The notes beneath the pieces were generated by a model. The model saw only the letters and a list, made by a program, of their open reading frames with translations. It ran no database searches and was not told the DNA's origin. This document shows, piece by piece, positions 36,330 to 43,977 of a stretch of 64,000 nucleotides of DNA. The position numbers and the translations under genes were made by a program. The stretch comes from Paraburkholderia guartelaensis. Its GTDB lineage: Bacteria; Pseudomonadota; Gammaproteobacteria; Burkholderiales; Burkholderiaceae. The DNA lies in the NCBI RefSeq assembly GCF_004353905.1, contig NZ_SMOD01000033.1, positions 2,596 through 66,595 on the forward strand, read 5' to 3'. Each line of letters starts with the position of its first letter. The first letter of the stretch is position 1.

Positions 36330-36647
36330 CTAACGGGCGTTAGACCGGGCGAGTGGGCTACCTGCGAATGGGTCGTTCGTCCAGTCTGCGCCTGCTTGAA
36401 GGGAGGGCGTGGAAACACACCCTGACGACAACTCAAAGTGCCCTAAGGACTGTCCAGCGCTAATCGCCTGCTTCAGCCATTGAGGCATCGCCCCTTCGCC
36501 GCTCCAGCTATCGCCGTTCGCGCTACGGTAGCGGCCAACTTCCGGCGCGGCAGCGAGTGCTGCAGCGACGTCATCCGGGGTAATCCCGAAGTCCGCCATG
36601 CGGTGGCGGAGATAGGCAATCATGCTTTCTCGCTTGCGTTCGTCCAT
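36330..36647 (-). CDS. H-NS family nucleoid-associated regulator-like protein
   Basis: This is a 105-aa protein with a C-terminal H-NS-type DNA-binding motif, RYRSANGDSWSGEGAMPQWLKQAISAGQSL, matching the Y-R-x(4)-G-x-x-W-x-G-x-G-x-x-P-x-W pattern of the family. A short helical N-terminus (MDERKRESMIAYLRHRMADFG) stands in for the oligomerisation region. The ATG at 36647 has an AGG-containing leader; the frame extends further upstream without support. H-NS-like proteins often silence horizontally acquired DNA, which fits its place at the edge of an accessory block. Function is inferred from the motif. Confidence 0.7.
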   Translation of the reverse strand: MDERKRESMIAYLRHRMADFGITPDDVAAALAAAPEVGRYRSANGDSWSGEGAMPQWLKQAISAGQSLGHFELSSGCVSTPSLQAGADWTNDPFAGSPLARSNAR

Positions 36648-36745
36648 GAAACCTGTTTCCTTTAAATCGGTATCCTGTGTTTTTCTAAACGGCATGCGAC
36701 AACGCGCGATAGGCAAGTCCGCTTTTCGCGTTTTACGGCGTCAAA

Positions 36746-36982
36746 CTATTCGTTAGGGCCGAGCATGACGTCGACTGACGCCTGGCCCGCGATCTCCGCG
36801 ACGAAGTACGCCCAACGACGGGAAAACGGGCCGCTGCGGACCTTGATACGCTGGCCTGGCGCAGCCACTCCCGGGGCGGAAGTCTGACCGTCTATGCGGA
36901 ACCACGCGTCAAACATGTCTTTAGAAGTGGGCACCAGGTCAACACAAATCTCAAACCCGCGATACTTCAGCGTTCTTTGCAT
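36746..36982 (-). CDS. small paralogous family 1 protein (copy a)
   Basis: This is a 78-aa protein of unknown function, one of three intact paralogues in this block (others at 39767 and 40706). The shared pattern is YRGFEI-x-V near the N-terminus, a central D-x-[FY]...F-x-I-[DK]-G, and a strongly conserved GPFS-x-RWAY-x-VAEIAGQA-x-x-D-[VI]-x-x-GP end. There is no signal peptide or membrane segment. GGGAG precedes the ATG. The tight conservation of the second half points to a real protein under selection. I do not recognise the family. Confidence 0.75.
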   Translation of the reverse strand: MQRTLKYRGFEICVDLVPTSKDMFDAWFRIDGQTSAPGVAAPGQRIKVRSGPFSRRWAYFVAEIAGQASVDVMLGPNE

Positions 36983-37023
36983 ACAGCTCCCTCATATTCC
37001 GCAATGCAGCTAAGGCCGCTGCC

Positions 37024-37290
37024 TCACAGGCGCTGCACCGCACCCACGTAGCTTTCTATCGATTCTTTCAGTTGCTGCGCTGCGGCCTGCACAGGCGACG
37101 GCAGCTCTCTCAGTGCGAGTCGGGTGGCAACACCGTCCAGCCGCCTCCGAAGTTCTACCACGGGATGAATAACCCGGTCGTCTTCATTGGCGGCGGCGAG
37201 CATCCGATGCCCGTCGACATCATCAACCGGCATTTCGAAAACCTCAACCAGTTCCCCACTGACCGCGACCTGCATGACCAATAACGCCAT
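37024..37290 (-). CDS. hypothetical protein, 88 aa
   Basis: This is an 88-aa protein of unknown function. It starts with hydrophobic strands (MALLVMQVAVSGELVEVFEMP), has an acidic turn (VDDVDGHRM), and ends in amphipathic helix (VELRRRLDGVATRLALRELPSPVQAAAQQLKESIESYV). The ATG at 37290 follows AGGAG five bases upstream, a strong reason to shorten the longer frame. It lies 42 bp downstream of nothing else on its strand and 42 bp upstream of copy a of the small family, so the two may be co-transcribed. Confidence 0.6.
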   Translation of the reverse strand: MALLVMQVAVSGELVEVFEMPVDDVDGHRMLAAANEDDRVIHPVVELRRRLDGVATRLALRELPSPVQAAAQQLKESIESYVGAVQRL

Positions 37291-37661
37291 CTCGGCTCCT
37301 TGTGATTCGATTGACGGGAATAGCGTTGTGTCGATCAGGCGACCGAACCCCGTGATCCGGTTGAGTGACATTCTGGTCAGGCACGAGACCGAGCACCCTT
37401 GAGGTGCTTCATTGCGACGTTGTGTGATTGTGTGATTGACGCGGGTGTAACGGGCGTCGTGTGTCGTGAGATACATCATGCGGTGAGCATCCCGCGCGTC
37501 CATCTGCGACTCCCGGGCGCTAAACCGCCCGCCGGAATGACACTGGTCCATTCGAAAGTTGGTGCTATCGCTGTGTATCGTTACGATCAGATGGGCCCTG
37601 CACCGACGGCCAGTCAATCCTCGACGCCGTCCATCTCGCCGCTGCTACGCAGCGGTGCCGA
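37291..37661. other. 371-bp gap without a supported gene
   Basis: Frames on both strands are open but carry no ribosome binding sites or recognisable motifs. A repeat TTGTGTGATTGTGTGATTG occurs near 37420. I see nothing functional. Confidence 0.4.
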
Positions 37662-37892
37662 CTAACCGCGACTGTCGACCCAGTCACGTGCCCAAGTGGT
37701 AGCGTGTCCCAGTGCCTGCGTTTCGTTATCGAAATACTCGAGCGCGTGGAACTTGTAGGAAACCCGATCAACGTCAAGGGCACCATCCCTTACGAGCAGA
37801 AGATTGGCGGCAAACCAGCCGTCCGGTAATCGGTGCGCAGATGGGGAGACTGAATAACCGTTGTATTGGTGAAGTTGTTTATTATTTTGCAT
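37662..37892 (-). CDS. hypothetical small protein, family 2-like
   Basis: This is a 76-aa protein with the layout YNGYSVSPSAHRLPDG-WFAANLLLVRDG...FHALEYFDNETQALGHATTWARDWVDSRG. The opening [YH]-x-GY motif, central F and A-x-x-x-A-x-x-[WI]-x-D-x-[GR] helix recall the small proteins at 42905 and 43559, but similarity is low. No ribosome binding site precedes the ATG at 37892, so translation may be leaderless or the start may be wrong. Confidence 0.5.
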   Translation of the reverse strand: MQNNKQLHQYNGYSVSPSAHRLPDGWFAANLLLVRDGALDVDRVSYKFHALEYFDNETQALGHATTWARDWVDSRG

Positions 37893-38061
37893 AAGCTATA
37901 ATCGAGCGACACCCGCACGGTATTTATGCCGTACAAGCGAAATAAATTGGAATTGAGGCGAGACGGATCGTGTCGCAAAGACAAATGATGCGCACGTTGA
38001 AACACGGCGATCAGATCGGGAGCGCACGGCTCCGCGAGGATACTAGTCAGGCAAACAAGCA

Positions 38062-38083
38062 AAGGGCCGGTAAGCCGGCCCTT
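38062..38083 (-). terminator. rho-independent terminator of cspA-like gene
   Basis: Read on the minus strand, AAGGGCCGG and CCGGCCCTT form a nine-base-pair stem with a four-base loop, followed by TTTGCTTGTTTG. It starts eight bases after the cold-shock gene stop. Confidence 0.75.
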
Positions 38084-38091
38084 GAAATACG

Positions 38092-38295
38092 TTACAGCGG
38101 CGAGATATTCGCGGCCTGCATACCCTTCGGGCCGCGCTTTGTTTCGTAGCTCACCTTCTGATTTTCTGCGAGCGTCTTGAAGCCGTCGCCCCGAACTTCC
38201 GAGAAGTGAGCGAAGAGATCGTCGCCGCCAGCGTCAGGAGTAATGAAGCCAAAGCCTTTGCTATCGTTGAACCACTTGACAGTACCGGTATCCAT
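38092..38295 (-). CDS. cold-shock protein, CspA family
   Basis: This is a 67-aa single OB-fold RNA/DNA-binding protein. RNP1 (KGFGFI) and RNP2 (DLFAHF) are intact, and the length equals the family norm. It acts as an RNA chaperone that melts secondary structure in the cytoplasm. An AAGGAATTCTC leader precedes the ATG. The 5' leader carries a hairpin, GCTCCG-TTG-CGGAGC on the plus strand at 38322-38336, 27 bases before the start, and the leader is AT-rich, both common in cold-regulated mRNAs. A terminator follows. Confidence 0.93.
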   Translation of the reverse strand: MDTGTVKWFNDSKGFGFITPDAGGDDLFAHFSEVRGDGFKTLAENQKVSYETKRGPKGMQAANISPL

Positions 38296-38321
38296 GAGAA
38301 TTCCTTGAAATAAAAATAACA

Positions 38322-38336
38322 GCTCCGTTGCGGAGC
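38322..38336 (-). promoter_or_regulatory. leader hairpin upstream of cspA-like gene
   Basis: A six-base-pair GC-rich stem with a three-base loop sits 27 bases before the start codon in an AT-rich leader. It may be part of a temperature-responsive 5' UTR; no further structure was computed. Confidence 0.35.
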
Positions 38337-38767
38337 GACAAAAATTTCAAGGAAGAGGAGAGGACAACGAATACCGCTCAGGAGAGGCGGAAAATAGTGA
38401 TCAGCAATCGAGCTTCTTGAATATTTCAAGAGTCACAATACCCCAGCAAGCAGGGACTGTCAACGCATATCGTGAAGCGGGCTCGCTATCCAGCAACGCG
38501 TCGGTGAGTTGATCGTTATCGTAAATTCCATTGCGGACCGAGGAAAGCCCTGCGGTTGCTGTGCTCGTCAAGAAGAAACGACTGCCAGGTGCGAGTTTTG
38601 GCTTCGGGTAATCTCGCGTGTTTTGTCGTATTCCCAGAACCACTCGCCATGCCGGACCCCATCATAGCTGCGGCTGGGGTTGGAAAAGCTGAGTGCCATG
38701 TGTCGTCGTTCGCTCTGCGCCTTTGATGGACCGGGTTGAACCGCTCAACCTGCGCGGAGCGCTCCCT
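38337..38767. other. 431-bp gap, no supported gene
   Basis: A GTG-initiated 80-codon frame on the minus strand (38401-38643) has no ribosome binding site or known motif. The region upstream of cspA (38340-38400) is its likely promoter area. I cannot support a gene here. Confidence 0.4.
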
Positions 38768-39085
38768 CTAGCGCCGATCGCCTTTCATGCTTTCGGCTTC
38801 CATCGCGGCATGCAATTCCTCATACGCCTCGATTGGTTCCATGTCCTGATCGACGAACGCTGCTGCGCGCTCTGCGGCGGTCGACGCGTCGCCCGAGATA
38901 TCGCTCTGGCTGTCGTCGTCGGTACTTGGCGGCAGCAGCATGTCCTCAAGCATCCCGCGCAGTTCGGGAGTATTCCACGGCTTGCCCAGCTTGGCCTTCC
39001 TGTTCACGTAGTGACGGATTTCCGAGTCTTGCTCGGCCGTGAGCGGAAGCCCGCGAAAAGTGGGGTCTGTGTTGTGATGGATCAT
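38768..39085 (-). CDS. hypothetical protein, 105 aa
   Basis: This is a 105-aa acidic, mostly helical protein (MIHHNTDPTFRGLPLTAEQDSE... and AAFVDQDMEPIEAYEELHAAMEAE). No family is recognised. There are no cysteines, signal peptide or membrane segment. GGGAGG six bases before the ATG is strong support for translation. The same strand carries a 45-aa basic ORF 100 bp upstream, which could be co-transcribed. Confidence 0.65.
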   Translation of the reverse strand: MIHHNTDPTFRGLPLTAEQDSEIRHYVNRKAKLGKPWNTPELRGMLEDMLLPPSTDDDSQSDISGDASTAAERAAAFVDQDMEPIEAYEELHAAMEAESMKGDRR

Positions 39086-39188
39086 GATGCGCCTCCCGAA
39101 GCGGTTTGCGCTTTCAACGCGCAGATGTCAGCGTTGAACGTTACAAGTTGCGTGTGTTCGCTGGGCCACGTGTCCGCGGCCCAGCGAG

Positions 39189-39326
39189 TTACGTCTTTTT
39201 CTTGGCGACAACTTCGTTCGCAACCCGCGAATGAACCGTGTTGTACGGCTTTGCCGGCACTGACGGCTTCTTGGGCTGCTTGGGCTTTTTCGCTTCGCGA
39301 GTGCTGCGCAATTGACTCTTGGCCAT
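39189..39326 (-). CDS. 45-aa lysine-rich micro-protein
   Basis: This is a tiny basic protein, MAKSQLRSTREAKKPKQPKK at the start and VVAKKKT at the end, with AGGAG seven bases before its ATG. Short Lys/Pro-rich proteins with an MxKxQxxxxxEAKKPK start are common in Burkholderiales and Xanthomonads (recollection, unchecked). The charge suggests nucleic-acid contact. Longer frames covering the same bases are shifted and lack a ribosome binding site. Confidence 0.6.
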   Translation of the reverse strand: MAKSQLRSTREAKKPKQPKKPSVPAKPYNTVHSRVANEVVAKKKT

Positions 39327-39766
39327 GGTGTTGCTCCTGGTGCGTTACATGACAAGTTGGCATCCCCAGCATACGCGCTTAGCTTGGTCGCGGCGTGAAA
39401 ATCAACTGATGTGGCGTGTCGCTACGCGGAAAGCTGACAGGGTTGGTCGATTGGGAGTCGCAGCTTCAGGAGAAATGTGAAATTCCCTTTCGGGTCGCGC
39501 GCGGCCGATGGCTCCCTCGTGAGGCGGGGAAAGCATACGCTCATTGCTAAGGCAAACCGGCCACTTGCGGAGGTTCGGCACATTCGCCTGGATCACCGAC
39601 AATCGGGGCGCATTGGTTGACCAAATTGGAAGCTGTGGTCCTGAACGTCCCGATAAGCAGATTTTGACGAGCGTATGGTGGCGCATGCGTGACTACCTGG
39701 CCCAATAGTTGCGTAAGCCGTCCAATGCTGACTCATGTTAGGCTCGATGACGAAAGGGAGGCTTTC
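39327..39766. other. 440-bp gap without a supported gene
   Basis: Several frames are open but none has a ribosome binding site with protein-like content. The right end (39690-39766) is the leader of family 1 copy b. I see nothing else. Confidence 0.4.
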
Positions 39767-40006
39767 ATGCACCGAACGATCGCGTACCGCGGCTTCGAGA
39801 TTCAGGTCGAACTGACTCCGGCTGCTGATGAGGACACCTTTGACGTGACCTTTCAGATAAAAGGCGCCACAAACCTCGAAGTGCTCGGCGCGCGCGGAGG
39901 CCGCATCCCGTTGCGCAACGGCCCTTTTACTGAGCGATGGGCCTATCCGGTAGCCGAAATCGCCGGTCAAGCTGCAATCGACGTGTTACTCGGTCCCGTG
40001 GACTGA
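39767..40006 (+). CDS. small paralogous family 1 protein (copy b)
   Basis: This is a 79-aa paralogue of the proteins at 36746 and 40706. It begins MHRTIAYRGFEIQVELTP and ends RNGPFTERWAYPVAEIAGQAAIDVLLGPVD. An AAAGGGAGG leader supports the ATG at 39767. The middle (DEDTFDVTFQIKGATNLEVLGARGG) is variable among copies while both ends are held. No function is known to me. Copies lie on both strands, scattered over 4 kb, so they are not a simple tandem array. Confidence 0.75.
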   Translation: MHRTIAYRGFEIQVELTPAADEDTFDVTFQIKGATNLEVLGARGGRIPLRNGPFTERWAYPVAEIAGQAAIDVLLGPVD

Positions 40007-40705
40007 TTCCATATTTGTTTCCCGACCCAATGCACTCAGTGATCGCATAGGAGGACGGCCCCTGGCGACTAGCTGCAGGGGCCTGCTGCATTCGGTGACG
40101 ACGGGCGCGAGCGGAGCAGCCGGGCGAGTGCAGCAAGCCTTGATGCAGATGTCGGTCAATCTACGGACCGTCGTGCAGGACGTACGGAACGAGGTCAATC
40201 AGTTGCGTCTGGCCATCAGTGAAATCGCCGCTGGCAACAGCGACCTTTCGGCGCGCACGGAATCACAGGCCGCGAGTAGGCGCGCGAAATGCGAGCCGCG
40301 CGGCAAACAACGACAACAGATGCGGTGCCTGTTGCCGGGGACGCCTTGCCCGGCGACGCACGCAGGCTGGATTGGTGGAACGGAACGCGTTTGGGCACCC
40401 TGCAATCAGTGGCTGGCGAACTGGAGGTAACGGTCAAAATAGGAACGACCGCCTCGGGCAGCACGCAGCATGCGTAGGACGTTGAACCGTCGCAATACGC
40501 AACCTGGGAGCGGAGCCTCGGACCTTGGCGAAAGCGTGGGCAACCATGGTCCGCCTGCCAGTGCTGCAGCTGCTTCGGCACCACATTCAGGAACTCCCGG
40601 AATGCAACCTGAAGCGCGTTTAGATTGCGGACATGTAAAGCGCATTATGGCTCGGATATTCATGCGATCCGTGCCATGCGCCGGGTCCGCGACCCAGGAG
40701 CAGAC
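40007..40705. other. 699-bp gap with a chemoreceptor relic
   Basis: This contains the chemoreceptor fragment at 40122-40277. From 40280 to 40700 several short frames are open on both strands without ribosome binding sites. It looks like decayed coding DNA. Confidence 0.45.
40122..40277 (+). pseudogene. methyl-accepting chemotaxis protein fragment
   Basis: About 52 codons read GRVQQALMQMSVNLRTVV...EVNQLRLAISEIAAGNSDLSARTESQAAS. That is the stretch between the HAMP linker and the start of the methyl-accepting coiled coil of proteobacterial receptors (GNSDLSARTE is diagnostic). Homology stops at both ends, with no membrane part before and no LEETAASM continuation after. It is a remnant unrelated to the full receptor at 22996 except by family. 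Confidence 0.75.
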
Positions 40706-40939
40706 ATGAATCGATTGATCACCTATCGGGGTTTCGAAATCCATGTGGCACTGACCGAGGTTGCTCAGGATATGTACAGTGTGACGTTCAGGATAAAGGG
40801 CCATAATGTTGGCCGCACCAGCATCGACGGGGCTGTCGTTCCTGTTCGACATGGTCCGTTCTCAGAGCGCTGGGCGTACCTTGTAGCGGAGATTGCCGGT
40901 CAGGCTGCCATTGATATTCTCATTGGTCCGGAATCGTAG
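40706..40939 (+). CDS. small paralogous family 1 protein (copy c)
   Basis: This is the 77-aa third intact paralogue: MNRLITYRGFEIHVALTEVA at the start, DMYSVTFRIKG in the middle, and HGPFSERWAYLVAEIAGQAA followed by IDILIGPES at the end. AGGAG lies six bases before the ATG. It is closest to copy b in the C-terminal block. It reads in the same direction as copy b, 700 bp away. Confidence 0.75.
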   Translation: MNRLITYRGFEIHVALTEVAQDMYSVTFRIKGHNVGRTSIDGAVVPVRHGPFSERWAYLVAEIAGQAAIDILIGPES

Positions 40940-41399
40940 TTCCATGCCCATCGCTTGTCGGGCATTGGTCGATTGATCAATATGCAGCGGACCGCCACAG
41001 CTGCTTCGCTTACAGGGTATTGCTCGTCCAGCGGCGGGGAACGGCATTGCAAAGGTTCAACGGTTGCCATCCGCCCGGTTGCGCGACGCTCGTAAGTAAA
41101 GTGCTTCGGTTGATCCAGACCGGCAAGTTCCCTTCGAACTTGATGTGCGAGCCGGTGTCAGTGCCCGTGCTGAGCCGCAGGACCTTCTCGGCAGCTACGC
41201 GGAGGCGATTGTCAAACTTTGGTGCCAATGGCCTGAGGGAGACGGCGGAGTCCGCCGCCCCAATCAATTCCGGAATTTGCCTGCAACGTCAACATGGTAG
41301 CGCGTTCGCTTGCTGCCGGGCAGGATTGAGCACATCATGTGCTTGGGAGGGGGACTTTCGACTGCGCGCCGGCCTTCCCGACTGCCTGCGGGAGGCCTT
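40940..41399. other. 460-bp gap, coding status unresolved
   Basis: Both strands stay open over 41010-41290. The minus strand reads a plausible peptide (KFDNRLRVAAEKVLRLSTGTD..., GSHIKFEGNLPVWINRSTLL) without a start signal. It may be a gene fragment. I cannot assign it. Confidence 0.35.
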
Positions 41400-41669
41400 A
41401 TGGAAACGCGCCTTGATACCTTCCACGGGTGGCAAATGAAGGCAATAGTCGAAAGCCGCCCCACAATTACGGATGGTCCGAAATACTACATTGTCCAGCC
41501 CGCCACATACAAAGAATTCTCAGCGGCTGAGCCCCTTAGCCCCGCCATGAAGGGTCACGTGGACTTCCCTTTTGACACCGCGGACGCGGCTTTTCATTCG
41601 GCATTCTCGGATTGCAGGCGCGCCATCAGGAATGAGATCAGATTTCGTGGTCTGCAAGACATCAGCTAG
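41400..41669 (+). CDS. hypothetical protein, 89 aa
   Basis: This is an 89-aa protein beginning METRLDTFHGWQMKAIVESRP, with a central FPFDTADAAFHSAFSDCRRAI helix. The opening [FY]HGW and the C-terminal alanine-rich helix vaguely resemble the family 2 small proteins nearby, but homology is not clear. GGGAGG four bases before the ATG at 41400 supports translation. No membrane segment or known motif is present. Confidence 0.55.
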   Translation: METRLDTFHGWQMKAIVESRPTITDGPKYYIVQPATYKEFSAAEPLSPAMKGHVDFPFDTADAAFHSAFSDCRRAIRNEIRFRGLQDIS

Positions 41670-41897
41670 TGCCAGTGTTCCGTTGTCGACATCGGAGGGG
41701 GTGCCTGACATGAACAAGCGCATCTCGATCTGGTTTTCACGCCCGCTCGTACATAGGAAATGACCGCCGGTGAGAATTTGGTGGCGATCGCGAGCGTTGG
41801 CGCGTCGCTACGGTCCGCAGAGCTGAAGCGAATCAATATTGGGGGCGGCCTTAAGAATTACACCCAGGCTGCCGAACGTCTCAACCAGGGAGCAACG

Positions 41898-42095
41898 ATG
41901 ACCCCAGATGATGTGATCTCTGTCTTCGAGCAACTGAATCGCGAAGGTCGCGCCGCGGTCGATCTGGATCATGCCTGCGCGAGCTTTGCAAGATGGCTGG
42001 CCAGTGCATGGGATGATCTGGACGCAGCTGACGCTGCGTTGCTGACGTCCGTGGGTGCTGCCCTGTGGCGCGAAGGGTATGCAAGGAGGTACTGA
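41898..42095 (+). CDS. hypothetical protein, 65 aa
   Basis: This is a 65-aa helical acidic protein (MTPDDVISVFEQLNREGRAAV, WLASAWDDLDAADAALLTSVG). GGGAG five bases before the ATG at 41898 favours this start. An in-frame ATG at 41760 would give 111 aa, but the added part is poor in protein-like character. No family is recognised. Confidence 0.5.
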   Translation: MTPDDVISVFEQLNREGRAAVDLDHACASFARWLASAWDDLDAADAALLTSVGAALWREGYARRY

Positions 42096-42411
42096 GATGG
42101 GCTTGCTTGATATACAGCCATGACGGCACGGCGCTGACGGCTATGTGACAGGTCGATCGAAATTGGCCACCGCATTCGCCGACCGCGTGAAGGTAGTGGT
42201 CGCTCCTGGCCAGAAACGATATCTGTTATCTCGTGGAGATCTCCTGCAGACTGGCCGGGTTAGACGTGAATCTCGAACTCGCGATACCCGATCGTCCGAG
42301 ACATGGGGCGCTCCATTGGATTGATGGCTAGACATGCTAAAAACATCATCGAAAAATGTGCGCTCGAGTGGTTGCGCTCGCTGTCCACAACGAATGCGCT
42401 CGTTGGTGCAA
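42096..42411. other. 316-bp gap with a family 1 relic
   Basis: This contains the minus-strand family 1 relic at 42260-42304. The rest shows no supported gene. Confidence 0.45.
42260..42304 (-). pseudogene. relic of small paralogous family 1
   Basis: Reading leftward from the ATG at 42304 gives MSRTIGYREFEIHV and then TAA. These 14 residues align with MHRTIAYRGFEIQV and MNRLITYRGFEIHV of the intact copies. After the stop no clear family sequence remains. It is a fourth, dead copy, on the strand opposite to copies b and c. Confidence 0.6.
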
Positions 42412-42696
42412 TCAGAGCGCAGCCAGTAACCGGAGTTGATGTTCGCTTTCGGTCCCGCGAACCAGTGCGTAGGCCCGCATCTGCGCGCGCTCAATGAGCA
42501 AAATGGCCTCCGAGCCGGAAAAGGCGTTCCACGCGTCGTCCGCGATTGATGTCGGCGCACCCTGTGCTCTCGCGAACGCCCGCAGAAGAGGGCTTGCCTC
42601 GCGGCGCACGACATGGCGGTCAGCGTTTAAAACGTACGGCAGGCAGCCAGCGCGTAAAACCAGGTAGTACGGAATTTCGGTGCGGTCACTTTGCAT
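42412..42696 (-). CDS. hypothetical protein, 94 aa
   Basis: This is a 94-aa protein with YYLVLRAGCLPYVLNADRHVVRREASPLLRAFARAQGAP and a C-terminal helix-strand (SEAILLIERAQMRAYALVRG). No family is recognised and no signal peptide is seen. The ATG at 42696 lacks a good ribosome binding site. Amino-acid composition is protein-like throughout. Confidence 0.5.
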   Translation of the reverse strand: MQSDRTEIPYYLVLRAGCLPYVLNADRHVVRREASPLLRAFARAQGAPTSIADDAWNAFSGSEAILLIERAQMRAYALVRGTESEHQLRLLAAL

Positions 42697-42904
42697 GGAG
42701 GTGACACCAGTCTGGAGGGGTGCGTGCAGTCAGGTTCCCGGTTCCCACGGGCTTCCGCCGCGTTTGCATGAACGAAGGAAATGCGCCTGAGGATGGACGA
42801 CACCAGTGGCCGCATTGTAGAAGCCGCTACGGTCAAGGCGGCATCGAGGAAAGTGCAATTCTCCGCCGGGAAAAATCGGCTGATGTCACACGCCAGCAGC
42901 CCTT

Positions 42905-43192
42905 TCACATATCGACGACCGAAGAACCGCTCACCTTTCCGTCGATGATGTCCTTTCCATGCTGCCGGGCGGCACGCCTCGCCATACCGAAGTCGGATAA
43001 TGCGTGCGCCTGGTTCGGCCTGAAAACACGGCTTGCGGCAGAGGTCGCTATGGCGCCCGGGCGACATATCCGTACCGCAATGTCATACCCTTCGTCGTAA
43101 CGGGAATGTCCGTCAAAGCGACTGAATGTGCGAGCGAAGACGAGGGGATGAAGTTCGTACCCCCTGTAGAGAAGAAGCGGTCGTGTCGGCAT
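42905..43192 (-). CDS. small paralogous family 2 protein (copy a)
   Basis: This is a 95-aa protein sharing a pattern with the one at 43559. The pattern is YRG[YL][ED][LI] near the start, LV[FY] soon after, GH-x-x-Y-x-x-G-[YF]-D in the middle, R-I-x-x-P, SR-[VL]-FR, and an AR-RA helix ending in [IL]IDG. Here these read YRGYELHPLVF, GHSRYDEGYDIAVRICRP, SRVFR and ARRAARQHGKDIIDG. GGAG lies nine bases before the ATG at 43192; a GTG at 43201 is an alternative. Function unknown. Confidence 0.65.
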   Translation of the reverse strand: MPTRPLLLYRGYELHPLVFARTFSRFDGHSRYDEGYDIAVRICRPGAIATSAASRVFRPNQAHALSDFGMARRAARQHGKDIIDGKVSGSSVVDM

Positions 43193-43420
43193 GTTGGTCA
43201 CTCCAGAGGGGGAGCCCCACTATACCTTGATAACGGAACCGCAGGGCGGCGCAGATACGTTACCAGAATTGAATTGACCGACGGTGCCGGCGCGCGTATG
43301 GTGGTTCACGAGGTCTACAAAGCAGTCACTGCCGGCATGGTCGTCAATCCTGTTTCGGATGACATGGCGACGGCTATCAGCATCATTTCTCCTCCAACTG
43401 CAGGTGACCCCCTTCGATAA
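43148..43420 (+). CDS. doubtful 90-aa frame
   Basis: The second half reads like a protein (RRRYVTRIELTDGAGARMVVHEVYKAVTAGMVVNPVSDDMATAI), but the ATG at 43148 overlaps the divergent start of the family 2 gene and its purine leader is too close. It may be the end of a gene whose start is lost. Confidence 0.25.
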   Translation: MKFVPPVEKKRSCRHVGHSRGGAPLYLDNGTAGRRRYVTRIELTDGAGARMVVHEVYKAVTAGMVVNPVSDDMATAISIISPPTAGDPLR

Positions 43421-43558
43421 TGCTCACCGACAACTGCGCGGTCGGGTTGCTTCGCCTCGCTGGTACGGCTCGTCAGGTGCTTTGGATATCGCCTTCGGCC
43501 AGACCCGCACAACTATCAAAAAACCGGCTGCATGCTGTGGCCAAAAGGGAGTTTCCTG
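43193..43558. other. 366-bp interval between family 2 copies
   Basis: Apart from the doubtful plus-strand frame above, no gene is supported. It separates two divergent paralogues and probably holds their promoters. Confidence 0.35.
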
Positions 43559-43843
43559 ATGACAACCATTCGCCGTTATCGAGGCCTCGATATTTCCCTG
43601 CTCGTGTATCCCCACCGGGCGACCCAGGCAGGATTTGGCCACAATTACGAGGACGGATTCGATGCGTCGATCCGTATCAGCGAACCCGATTCCGGGATTG
43701 ACAACTCCCGCAGCCGGCTCTTCCGTGTGCCCGGCAAGCATCCTTTCGCAAATACCGGCGATGCGAGGCGCGCGTGCGTGGCCTATGCTGAAATGTTGAT
43801 TGACGGTCACGGGTTTGATCGCACGATCGATGCGCCCGCCTGA
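43559..43843 (+). CDS. small paralogous family 2 protein (copy b)
   Basis: This is the 94-aa paralogue of the 43192 protein, with YRGLDISLLVYP, GHNYEDGFDASIRISEP, SRLFR and an ARRACVAYAEMLIDG helix. GGGAG precedes the ATG by eight bases. The pair is arranged divergently with 366 bp between. No signal peptide, cysteine pattern or membrane segment is present. The family is not one I can name. Confidence 0.65.
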   Translation: MTTIRRYRGLDISLLVYPHRATQAGFGHNYEDGFDASIRISEPDSGIDNSRSRLFRVPGKHPFANTGDARRACVAYAEMLIDGHGFDRTIDAPA

Positions 43844-43977
43844 GTGGCCCAGCCAGGCAGGCCATGCGCCGGATCGTGCACGCGGACTTCCGAACGGTAC
43901 GTCCTCGCGCAATTCGGCCCCCGTCGTGATTCGCGACGCCACAACGCATTGAAATCACGATCACGTCGGGAGTGACC

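Noticed and set aside
37884..37911. A fourth dif-like site (ATTTTGCATAA followed by an AATCGAG motif)
   Set aside because: The XerD-type arm is fair, but the XerC-side arm fits only with a four-base spacer instead of six and its sequence does not match the other sites. It may be promoter DNA of the 76-aa gene.
38401..38643. An 80-aa minus-strand gene starting with GTG
   Set aside because: No ribosome binding site, no motif, and another frame over the same bases looks equally protein-like.
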